Source: Microcaldota archaeon
GTDB taxonomy: Archaea > Micrarchaeota > Micrarchaeia > Micrarchaeales > Micrarchaeaceae
Assembly (NCBI GenBank): GCA_021827995.1
Contig: JAKATK010000006.1
Span: 1-64,000 of the forward strand
Direction of reading: 5' to 3'
DNA length: 64,000 nt
Below, piece by piece: positions 8,305-15,623 of the stretch. The position numbers were made by a program, and so were the translations under genes. The stretch's first letter is position 1; every line of letters starts with the position of its first letter. The notes beneath the pieces are model-generated. The model saw only the letters and a list, made by a program, of their open reading frames with translations. It ran no database searches and was not told the origin of the DNA.

Positions 8305-9159
8305 TCATTGCTTGAGCAATGCTGGTATGTCCTGCGGGTAATCTGCGACCGCTACACCGGCTGCAGTGAGAGCCCTGATCTTGGATTCCGCAGTGCCACG
8401 GCCGCGCATTATTATGGCGCCGGCGTGGCCCATGCGCTTCCCTGGTGGCGCGCTCCTGCCGGCTATGTAAGAAACGACCTTCTTGTCGAAGCCCTTCGAG
8501 ATGTACTCCGCGGCCTCCTCCTCGGCCGTGCCGCCTATCTCGCCGACTAGGACTATGCTCTTCGTCGACTTGTCTGGGCCCAGCAGCTTGAGCATGTCGA
8601 GGAAGCTTAGGCCGACCACGGCGTCACCGCCAAGGCCTATCACGGTGCTCTCGCCCATGCCCGCATCGGTTATCGCCCTGACGATCTCGTATGTGAGGGT
8701 TCCGCTCCTCGACACGACGGCCACGTCGCCCTTCCTGAAGATGTGGTTCGGCATTATGCCTATCTTAGATTCGAACGGCACGGATATGCCCGGGCCGTTG
8801 GGCCCTACGAGCACGATGCCCTTCCTCTTGGCGTTCGCGTACAGGTCGAGCTCGTCGTGCTTCGGCACGTGCTCGGTCAGCACGTACACAAGGCCTATGC
8901 CGCTGTCTATCGCCTCGAAGAATGCGTCCCTCACGTATGGCGCGGGCACGCTTATCATGCTGGCGCTAGGCCCCAGCGACATGGCATCCGCGACCGTGTC
9001 GAATACCGGGACGCCGTTGACCTTAGTGCCGCCCTTCCCTGGCGTCACGCCGCCAAGGACCCTGGCACCGAACTTTATCATCTCTGCGCTGTGGAATGCC
9101 CCCTGGTGCCCGGTTATGCCCTGCACTATTATGCCTGTCTTGGCGTCTATCAATACCAT
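8305..9159 (-). CDS. sucD: Succinyl-CoA synthetase alpha subunit
   Basis: 284 residues. The N-terminal CoA-binding Rossmann domain contains ITGHQGAFHSAEMIKFG and GGVTPGKGGTKVNGVPVF. The phosphorylated histidine sits in RMGHAGAIIMRG (H245). With SucC the enzyme interconverts succinyl-CoA and succinate with nucleotide phosphorylation in the TCA cycle. It starts four bases after sucC ends, a translationally coupled pair. Confidence 0.95.
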   Translation of the reverse strand: MVLIDAKTGIIVQGITGHQGAFHSAEMIKFGARVLGGVTPGKGGTKVNGVPVFDTVADAMSLGPSASMISVPAPYVRDAFFEAIDSGIGLVYVLTEHVPKHDELDLYANAKRKGIVLVGPNGPGISVPFESKIGIMPNHIFRKGDVAVVSRSGTLTYEIVRAITDAGMGESTVIGLGGDAVVGLSFLDMLKLLGPDKSTKSIVLVGEIGGTAEEEAAEYISKGFDKKVVSYIAGRSAPPGKRMGHAGAIIMRGRGTAESKIRALTAAGVAVADYPQDIPALLKQ

Positions 9160-9163
9160 GGAA

Positions 9164-10270
9164 TCAACCCATAAGCTCGGCCACCTTCTTGACCGCGTCG
9201 GTCATGTTCGAGAAGGCGCTGATGCCGGAACTGCTGAGCAGGGCGCGGCCCTCCTCCTCATGCACACCGGATAGCCTCACGACCATAGGCATGTCTATGC
9301 CGAACTCGCTCTTCGCTGCTATTATTCCCTGGGCAACAGTGTCGCACTTCGTCACGCCGCCGAATATGTTGACCAGTATCGCCTTCGGCTCGGCGGCGAG
9401 CACTAGCGGGAACGCGTTCTTGACAGTCTCGACGCTGTCTGTGCCGCCCAGGTCGAGGAAGTTCCTCGGCTTGAGGCTGTGGAGCAGCAGCGAATCGAGC
9501 GTGGCCATCGTGAGGCCGGCGCCGTTGGCTATGACGCCTATGTTGCCGTCGAGCTCCACGAACGAGTAGCCCTTCATGCGCGCCTCGTTCTCGAGCGCGG
9601 TCATGTCCTCGTACGATCCGGTTATGTCCTGGTGCCTGAAGAGAGAGTCCTGGTCTATAACAACTTTCGCGTCTGCAGCAACGAGCTTGGAATCCGCTGT
9701 TATAACCAGCGGGTTTATCTCGACCAGCTCCGCGTCGTACTGGTCGAACAGCCTGTACAGGTTGGACAGGAGCGCGGAGAACTGCTTCGACAGCGCGGCG
9801 TCGAGGTCCAGCTTAGGCGCCAGCTCGTTAGCTAGGTATGGGCTGAACCCTATGAGCGTGTCCACCGGCCTTGCGACAAGGTCGGATTCCGGCACGCTCT
9901 CTATGTCCATGCCGCCGCTCTTGCTGGCCATTATGACCGGGCGCTTGCGCGACGTGTCTATAGCTATCGAGAGGTAGAGTTCCCTGCTTATCTTGAGTTT
10001 TTGCTCCACTAGCAGGCGCTTGACGCGCGAGCCCTTGAGCGATGCCGATAGAAGGTCGCGCGCTGCCGCCTTGGCTGCTGCGAGATCGTCGGCGAACCTT
10101 ATGCCGCCGGCCTTGCCCCTGCCGCCGAACAGCACCTGCGACTTGACGACAACTGGCCATCCTATCTTGACTGAGTCAAGCTCGCTCTCCTGCGATACTA
10201 CGACGCCTTCGGGCACTGGTATGCCGAACTTCCTGAAAAGCTCCTTGCCTTGAAACTCATATAGGTTCAT
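9164..10270 (-). CDS. sucC: Succinyl-CoA synthetase beta subunit
   Basis: 368 residues. The N-terminal ATP-grasp domain (MNLYEFQGKELFRKFGIPVP, KSQVLFGGRGKAGGI, ELVEINPLV) is followed by the C-terminal ligase domain (GAGLTMATLD, NIFGGVTKCD). It supplies the nucleotide-binding and ligation half of succinyl-CoA synthetase. An AT-rich box ATTAATATTT about 80 bases upstream is a plausible promoter. sucD and the nuclease gene follow. Confidence 0.95.
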   Translation of the reverse strand: MNLYEFQGKELFRKFGIPVPEGVVVSQESELDSVKIGWPVVVKSQVLFGGRGKAGGIRFADDLAAAKAAARDLLSASLKGSRVKRLLVEQKLKISRELYLSIAIDTSRKRPVIMASKSGGMDIESVPESDLVARPVDTLIGFSPYLANELAPKLDLDAALSKQFSALLSNLYRLFDQYDAELVEINPLVITADSKLVAADAKVVIDQDSLFRHQDITGSYEDMTALENEARMKGYSFVELDGNIGVIANGAGLTMATLDSLLLHSLKPRNFLDLGGTDSVETVKNAFPLVLAAEPKAILVNIFGGVTKCDTVAQGIIAAKSEFGIDMPMVVRLSGVHEEEGRALLSSSGISAFSNMTDAVKKVAELMG

Positions 10271-10384
10271 GCCAACACGCTAACGCACACGCGCGTCGCT
10301 GGGGGCGCGCTGTAGAAACTCAGGACCGGCAAGTCTCTTCTGCAGTTAAAATTAATATTTCTTTGCGCCGCGGCCCGTGTGCCA

Positions 10385-11281
10385 TTACTTCCGCTCCCTG
10401 TAGAGCTTGCGCTCTATCGCCAGAAGCAGGTCCAGTATCAGCGCGGCTATGATGAACAGGACACCGCCGATGAGAAGGAGCAATGACAGGAGGGCCCTGC
10501 CTGGATCTGACAGCGTTCCGCTCTGCGCATAACCGGCTAACACGAACGCGCCCTGGACCAGACCGATTAAGAACAGGACCAGGCCTATGGCTCCGAAGAT
10601 GAGCAGGGGGTTGTAGTCCCTCGCATTGCGCACTGCGTTGTACGCGATCATGAAGCCGTGTATAGGCTTTATCTTTATCTTTGGTTTCGAGCCCTGGCGC
10701 TCGCCGTAGCTCACCGGTATGTCCTTCATCGTACGGCCGGACCTCGACAGCTCTATCTCGAAGAATATGGTGCCTGCACCGTAGCGGTAAAGTTCGGAGT
10801 TCCTTATCGAGTCGAACGCGCCGGCCTTCATGGCGAAGACCCCGCTCAGCACGTCATGCATCTTCTTATGGTACAGGAGGTTGAAGAGGCTCGTCAGGAA
10901 ACGGTTGCCGAGCCTTATGTGGACCGGCATAGTAGCGGCGCTCTTGGACCTGTCGCCGCTGACGAAGTCGATCCCGCCATGCTCCAGCTCGGCGATGACG
11001 CGGGCGAGGTCTTTTACGGTGTAAGTGCCGTCGGCGTCTATGGTCGCTAGCATCTTGCCTGACGCGGCCCTGAAGCCATCCATGAGCGCGTTGCCGTAGC
11101 CCACGGACTCCTGCACCATGACGCGCTCGCCAGTAGCCTCGAGTTCCTTGCGCATCGCGGACTCGCTCTTGTCCACTATTATTATCTCTGCCTTGCTGCC
11201 GAAGTGCCTGCGCAACTCCCTTATCAGCGATGGCGCATGCTCCTCATTTTTAGTCGGCACTATGATACTGAGATCGACCAT
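10385..11281 (-). CDS. GT2 glycosyltransferase, polyprenyl-phosphate sugar synthase type
   Basis: About 298 residues. The catalytic domain starts VDLSIIVPTKNEE and has the nucleotide/metal region TIDADGTYTVKDL and a downstream SGDRSKS, as in dolichol-phosphate mannose synthases. A conserved-looking amphipathic region precedes two membrane spans near the C-terminus (about 230-250 and 265-290) and a basic tail. It probably transfers a sugar from a nucleotide to a polyprenyl phosphate at the inner membrane face, supplying GT39-type enzymes such as that at 55.6 kb. The ATG used begins the family pattern; the seven residues before it are unlikely to be coding. Confidence 0.85.
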   Translation of the reverse strand: MVDLSIIVPTKNEEHAPSLIRELRRHFGSKAEIIIVDKSESAMRKELEATGERVMVQESVGYGNALMDGFRAASGKMLATIDADGTYTVKDLARVIAELEHGGIDFVSGDRSKSAATMPVHIRLGNRFLTSLFNLLYHKKMHDVLSGVFAMKAGAFDSIRNSELYRYGAGTIFFEIELSRSGRTMKDIPVSYGERQGSKPKIKIKPIHGFMIAYNAVRNARDYNPLLIFGAIGLVLFLIGLVQGAFVLAGYAQSGTLSDPGRALLSLLLLIGGVLFIIAALILDLLLAIERKLYRERK

Positions 11282-11386
11282 CGCACCATCCGGGTGACGC
11301 AAACCGCGCAGTAGTGCGGCTCGAGTATCTACTTGTTATACAAACCCTTAAATATGGGATGCGTAGAATCCTAGCATGGTGTGTGG

Positions 11387-11878
11387 ATGGAAAAGACGAT
11401 ACGCGCTGATGTCAACAAGACTGGCGCTGCGACCACTGATATAGTCGGCATCTACAAGGAGATAGAGTCGCTCATAGACAAGACTGTCGACGAGCTGGCG
11501 CCGCTGCAGACTGGCGAGTACGGCAGGCGCGAAGTTTCCGCGAGCCTCGCGATATTCCAGGATTATGTCAACGAACTTAAGGGTGTGCTCTCCAAGCCGG
11601 AGGCACAGAAGGCCATGTCTGATTTCGAGGCTAAGGTGAACCCGAAGATACAGGCCATAGTAAACGCACTGGCTAGCGAGAAGGGTGAGGAGGAGCAGAT
11701 AACCGCTGACGACTTTGCGAAGGCCGTGCAGGCCAGCAAGGACCTCACCGATGACGAGAAGTACGTCCTGTCTGTGAACATGAAGCACGGGGAGCTCATG
11801 GGCATGGCTGAGCTGCTGCAGCAGATTGCGCAGGGCTACGAGGAAGCAGACAGGATAAAGGATAGGATAAAGAAGTAA
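11387..11878 (+). CDS. Hypothetical all-helical acidic protein, 163 aa
   Basis: 163 residues, predicted mostly helical, charged and soluble, with no cysteines and no membrane span; it ends in the basic tail DRIKDRIKK. It has coiled-coil-like heptads around KEIESLIDKTVDEL and EELAELLQQIAQGYEEADR-type stretches. Family not recognised. The ATG follows GGTG by five bases, with TTAAATATGG upstream as promoter. It is isolated between two minus-strand genes. Confidence 0.6.
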   Translation: MEKTIRADVNKTGAATTDIVGIYKEIESLIDKTVDELAPLQTGEYGRREVSASLAIFQDYVNELKGVLSKPEAQKAMSDFEAKVNPKIQAIVNALASEKGEEEQITADDFAKAVQASKDLTDDEKYVLSVNMKHGELMGMAELLQQIAQGYEEADRIKDRIKK

Positions 11879-11966
11879 GCGCTTTGGTACTTCAGCTTTT
11901 CCTTTCTTTTTGATTTTGCCGCAGCGTCAGCCATCGTGCAGACAAACCCGGTGGCTGACGTTCGCC

Positions 11967-12539
11967 TCAGTGCGTCAGGAGGTTCAGCGCCTCTTCCTTC
12001 GTGGCGGGGTTGGACCTGAACGAACCGCGTATTGCGCTCGATATCGTCTCGGTGCCGTGCGCCTTGGCGCCGCGCATCTCCATGCATAGGTGGCGCGCCC
12101 GCACAAGAACAAGGACGCCCTTCGCCTTGAGCCTTTCCTGTATGAAGTCGGCAAGGTCCTTCGTGAGCTCCTCCTGCACCTGCGGCCTCTCTGAGAAGTG
12201 CTTGACCATGCGCGGCAGCTTGGACAGGCCGACTATGTAGTCGCCGGGTATGTACACTATAGACACGCTGCCCATCATTGGGAGCAGGTGGTGCGCGCAC
12301 ATGGAGTAGAATGGTATGCCCTTGGTGCACAGCATGTCCTCGTAGCCAGGGTTCTTGAAGAGCGTTATCTTTGATATCTCCTTGGTGTCGTGCATGCCGG
12401 CGAAGATCTCGTTTGCGTACATCCTCGCGACCCTCTTTGGCGTGTTCTTGTACATCTCGGAGCCCTTGTCGACCTCAAGCGCATCGAGTATATCGCGCAC
12501 AGCGCCCTCTATGCGGCTCCTCCTCCGTTCGTCGTCCAT
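11967..12539 (-). CDS. folE: GTP cyclohydrolase I (FolE type)
   Basis: 190 residues. It catalyses GTP to 7,8-dihydroneopterin triphosphate, the first step of tetrahydrofolate synthesis. Zinc ligands are visible as MCAHH (C81, with H83/H84) and RHLCMEMRG (C152), with GLSKLPR between them as in bacterial FolE. Most archaea use the unrelated MptA or ArfA route, so this is a bacterial-type enzyme. The start follows GGTG by five bases. Transcription comes from the shared TATA box at 12569-12578, divergent from the folM-folB-folK operon. Confidence 0.93.
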   Translation of the reverse strand: MDDERRRSRIEGAVRDILDALEVDKGSEMYKNTPKRVARMYANEIFAGMHDTKEISKITLFKNPGYEDMLCTKGIPFYSMCAHHLLPMMGSVSIVYIPGDYIVGLSKLPRMVKHFSERPQVQEELTKDLADFIQERLKAKGVLVLVRARHLCMEMRGAKAHGTETISSAIRGSFRSNPATKEEALNLLTH

Positions 12540-12568
12540 CGCAACACCAGTATCTGCTTGTGGGCTTT

Positions 12569-12578
12569 GATTTAAATC
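12569..12578. promoter_or_regulatory. Palindromic TATA box shared by folE and the folM-folB-folK operon
   Basis: GATTTAAATC is a perfect 10-bp palindrome in the 60-bp gap between divergent folate genes. Its centre is 26.5 bases before the ATG at 12600, so the plus-strand transcript would be leaderless. It is 34.5 bases before the folE ATG, so the minus-strand transcript would begin about at its GGTG ribosome-binding site. No second TATA-like box is apparent in the gap. Confidence 0.6.
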
Positions 12579-12599
12579 CTTTGCATGGGAAATTTCAGT

Positions 12600-13340
12600 A
12601 TGGAACTACGTGGCAAGACCGCGCTCATCACCGGTGGGGCCAGGCGCATAGGCAGCGAGGTGGCGCTCGGCTTGGCCAGGGAGGGCGCAGACATAGTCGT
12701 GCAGTACAGGTCTTCATCCGCGGACGCTGCAGCGCTCAGGGATTCGATTGCCGGCCTTGGAGTAAGGTGCTATTTGGTCAGGGCAGACCTCGGCAAGCCA
12801 GGCGGGTGCGCAGCGCTAATACGCGGCGCGGTCGCGAAGGCGGGTCGCATAGACGCGCTCGTGAACAATGCCTCGGTGTTCAGGCCGATGGGCTTCGGCG
12901 AGGCCGACTTCGAGTCTGTCGCGGCCAACGTCAGGGTCAACGCATGGGCGCCCTTCGAGCTCGGCAGGCTCTTTGCGGATAGGTTCAAGACCGGCAGGAT
13001 AATAAACATGCTCGACACGAAGGTATCGGGCTACAACTTCGGCAGCTTCCCCTATTACCTGAGCAAGAAGATGCTCGAGACGCTGACGATGTCGATGGCG
13101 CTCAAGCTCGCGCCCGGCATTACGGTCAATGCAGTCGCCCCTGGACTCATACTGCCGCCTGAGGGCAGGAGCGACGCTTACATAGAGACGCTGAAGAACG
13201 GCGTCCCACTTAGACGGCGCGGCTACCCGAAGGACGTTGCCGATGCGATAGTGTTCCTGCTCAGGAGCGACTTCATAACCGGTCAGGTGGTGTACGTCGA
13301 CGGCGGCGAGCACCTGAACCCAATGGTAACGGGGCTTTGA
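12600..13340 (+). CDS. folM: Short-chain dehydrogenase, pteridine/dihydrofolate reductase type
   Basis: 246 residues, Rossmann-fold SDR. The cofactor motif TGGARRIG (11-18) has the arginine of the TGxxxRxG form that marks PTR1/FolM pteridine reductases and indicates NADPH use. LVNNAS and the catalytic YYLSKK (Y-x3-K) follow, and the end VYVDGGEHL is typical. In this operon it most likely reduces dihydrofolate or dihydrobiopterin, standing in for FolA. The ATG at 12600 is chosen over one five codons upstream because the TATA box predicts transcription starting there. Confidence 0.8.
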   Translation: MELRGKTALITGGARRIGSEVALGLAREGADIVVQYRSSSADAAALRDSIAGLGVRCYLVRADLGKPGGCAALIRGAVAKAGRIDALVNNASVFRPMGFGEADFESVAANVRVNAWAPFELGRLFADRFKTGRIINMLDTKVSGYNFGSFPYYLSKKMLETLTMSMALKLAPGITVNAVAPGLILPPEGRSDAYIETLKNGVPLRRRGYPKDVADAIVFLLRSDFITGQVVYVDGGEHLNPMVTGL

Positions 13341-13341
13341 A

Positions 13342-13698
13342 ATGTTCAGGATAACGATACGCAACCTGAGGCTGCGCTGCATAATCGGCATAAAGCCTGA
13401 TGAGCGCCGCGAGAAGCAGGACGTTGTAGTGAGCATCTGCCTCTGGGCCGATCTCGCGAAGGCGGGCATGTCGGACAGCATAGACGACACGGTCAACTAC
13501 CGGAGCGTAAGCAAGAGGGTAATAGCAGCGGTCGAAGGCTCGAGCTTCAACCTCCTGGAAGCTCTGGCGAGCAGCGTGGCAGACGTGTGCCTGGATGACG
13601 GGCGCGTCAGCAAGGTCATGGTGCGCGTGGACAAGCCCGGCGCGCTCAGATTCGCCGACAGCGTCGGCATCGAACTAGTTAGGGAGCGCGGGAAATGA
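13342..13698 (+). CDS. folB: Dihydroneopterin aldolase
   Basis: 118 residues. It converts 7,8-dihydroneopterin to 6-hydroxymethyl-7,8-dihydropterin and glycolaldehyde. Conserved elements are IGIKPDERREKQDVVVS at the N-terminus, the YRSV region, LLEALA with the active-site glutamate, and VDKPGAL with the catalytic lysine K98. It starts one base after the SDR stop and overlaps folK by four bases, so the three genes are one translational unit. Confidence 0.92.
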   Translation: MFRITIRNLRLRCIIGIKPDERREKQDVVVSICLWADLAKAGMSDSIDDTVNYRSVSKRVIAAVEGSSFNLLEALASSVADVCLDDGRVSKVMVRVDKPGALRFADSVGIELVRERGK

Positions 13699-14204
13699 CT
13701 TTGGTATTCATAGCTATGGGTTCTGACGTGGACCCGTCACGCAATCTGCCCGTAGCTGCGGGCCTTCTCGCAAAGCGCATGCGAGTAACGAAGGTTTCGA
13801 ACGTCTATAGCACTAGGCCGATAGGCATGGGCGGCGCGCGGTTCTACAACTGCGTGATCGAGGCCGATTCGAAGTCAAGTCCACGCGAGATAAAGTTCGG
13901 CGTTCTAAAAGATATCGAGGCCAATATGGGGCGCGCCAGGGGCAAGAAAAGGTACGAGCCGAGATCGATCGACCTGGACCTTATCATGTACGGCGACATC
14001 GTAGCTGACGAGCCTGACCTTGTGCTGCCCGACCCGGACATATGCACCAGGCCATTCCTGGCGCGGTGCCTCTACGAACTGGGACCTGCACTGGTTCTGC
14101 CTGGATTTAACATAAAGGTAAGCACGCTGACAGCATCGATGGGCACTGCGGGAATGCGCAGGCTGCCCGCGATGACAGTACGTATAAGGGGGGCGCTTGT
14201 TTAG
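13695..14204 (+). CDS. folK: 6-hydroxymethyl-7,8-dihydropterin pyrophosphokinase
   Basis: 169 residues, the enzyme that pyrophosphorylates hydroxymethyldihydropterin. Signatures are FIAMGSDVDPSRNL, SNVYSTRPIG, FYNCVIEADS, and the hallmark YEPRSIDLDLIMYGD with the catalytic aspartates, followed by LPDPDICTRPF. It is the last gene of the folM-folB-folK unit; no dihydropteroate synthase gene follows in the window. It overlaps folB by four bases (ATGA). Confidence 0.93.
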   Translation: MTLVFIAMGSDVDPSRNLPVAAGLLAKRMRVTKVSNVYSTRPIGMGGARFYNCVIEADSKSSPREIKFGVLKDIEANMGRARGKKRYEPRSIDLDLIMYGDIVADEPDLVLPDPDICTRPFLARCLYELGPALVLPGFNIKVSTLTASMGTAGMRRLPAMTVRIRGALV

Positions 14205-14217
14205 GTACGAACGCCGG

Positions 14218-14700
14218 CTAGCCCGGCGCGGTAGGACCGGTCACCACCCTCGGAACGAAGCTCGGCACTATGAATATCGCGAACAGCAGGTCTGTCAGCA
14301 CTATGAGCGTTATCGCTACGTAGAGCCAGTTGCCGTGGTCGAAGAAGAAGAGGACCGACATCGCCACCCTTATCACCGGGGTTATTATCAGCACGCCGAG
14401 ACCGACGAATATGAAGCCGAGGGCCTGCGCTCCTGCGAGATCAGCTACCGCGGTCGCGGGGTTGAAGCTGGCAGAGTTGACCGGCGAGTTGCTGCTGGCG
14501 ATCTCGGTTATCGGAATGCCGCCGCTGCCGCCGTTCATGAACAGCAGGACGGAGCCGATGGCTATTAGCACTATGCTTATTACGACACCTATACGCAGTT
14601 GGGTAGCTATGATGCTCTCCATGCTGCTCTCTGCAGTCATGTCGATGTGCGCCTTGAGCGCAAGGCGCCGCTCAAACCTCTCTTCCTGCGACTGGTTCAT
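14218..14700 (-). CDS. DUF1634-type membrane protein
   Basis: About 160 residues. A charged N-terminus (~35 residues) is followed by three hydrophobic spans (about 37-57, 92-112, 122-146), matching the DUF1634 family that is commonly encoded next to TauE/SafE exporters. It overlaps the upstream TauE gene as ATGA, so the two are translationally coupled. It is presumably an accessory subunit of that transporter. It is convergent with folK. Confidence 0.75.
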   Translation of the reverse strand: MNQSQEERFERRLALKAHIDMTAESSMESIIATQLRIGVVISIVLIAIGSVLLFMNGGSGGIPITEIASSNSPVNSASFNPATAVADLAGAQALGFIFVGLGVLIITPVIRVAMSVLFFFDHGNWLYVAITLIVLTDLLFAIFIVPSFVPRVVTGPTAPG

Positions 14701-15569
14701 CACGCTACACCTATGCCCCTGAGGATCATCTCGATGGCGACTATGCCTAAGACCACAAGGAATAGCACGCGCACGCTCTCGCCCTTCATGCCGACCAGCA
14801 TCCTCGAACCCACGAACGAGCCTATCAGAACACCGATGGCGGTGGACGCCGCGATGAACGGCTGTATGTAGCCTAGGGCCCAGTATATGGCGCTGCCTGT
14901 CGCTGCCGTCACGCCTATCATGAAGTTGCTAGTTGTAGTGGTCACCTTTATCGGCAGCTTCATCGCCCAGTCCATGCCCAGCACCTTGAGAACGCCGGAG
15001 CCTATTCCGAGCAGGCCGGATATTATGCCTGCGAACAGCATTATGGTCTCGCCGAGCCACCACCTCACTCCGAAATAGACGACATGCTTGTCAGAGCCCT
15101 GTATGCTCTGGTCCTCGTACTTGCCGTAGAGCTGGAACGTCCTTGTCGTCTTGTCTGGCCTGGCAGCTACGCTCGGGTGCCGCTCTATGGATAGCTTCCT
15201 CAGGCTTGGCACGATGGTGAATATGAGGACGATGCCGAAGATTATGAATATGAGGTTCGTGAGGTGGTTCATGAACAGCCATGCGGATAGGAGCGCGCCG
15301 ACTATGGCTCCCGCTGTGGTTGCTATCTCCAGGGACATGCCTATCCTTATGTTGGTGATCCTGTCCTTCACGTAGGCGCTGGCGGCGCTGCTCGAAGTAG
15401 CTATGGTAGATACGAGGCTGGCGCCGGTGGCGTATATTATCGGCACGCCGAAGAACAGGGTCAGAACCGGCACGATGACTACGCCGCCGCCAAGGCCTAC
15501 GAGGGCGCCGAGGACCCCGGCCCCTATGCCGGCCAACAGCATGGCTATGAAAGTCAGTATTATGCTCAA
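14700..15569 (-). CDS. TauE/SafE-family anion exporter
   Basis: 289 residues with seven to eight hydrophobic segments. The start MSIILTFIAMLLAGIGAGVLGALVGLGGG and an internal ISGLLGIGSGVLKV are the two glycine-rich family repeats. The long hydrophilic loop (about 130-165) holds RKLSIERHPSVAARP. The family exports sulfite, sulfoacetate or related anions. It is coupled to the DUF1634 gene downstream. Confidence 0.9.
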   Translation of the reverse strand: MSIILTFIAMLLAGIGAGVLGALVGLGGGVVIVPVLTLFFGVPIIYATGASLVSTIATSSSAASAYVKDRITNIRIGMSLEIATTAGAIVGALLSAWLFMNHLTNLIFIIFGIVLIFTIVPSLRKLSIERHPSVAARPDKTTRTFQLYGKYEDQSIQGSDKHVVYFGVRWWLGETIMLFAGIISGLLGIGSGVLKVLGMDWAMKLPIKVTTTTSNFMIGVTAATGSAIYWALGYIQPFIAASTAIGVLIGSFVGSRMLVGMKGESVRVLFLVVLGIVAIEMILRGIGVA

Positions 15570-15623
15570 TGACTCGCCTGCAATCCTCGCGCCAAACGCG
15601 CAGCCGTCAGCTTAGCGTTGTGG

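Noticed and set aside
12585-12599. Five-codon N-terminal extension of the folM-like SDR
   Set aside because: The TATA box at 12569-12578 would place this ATG upstream of the transcription start.
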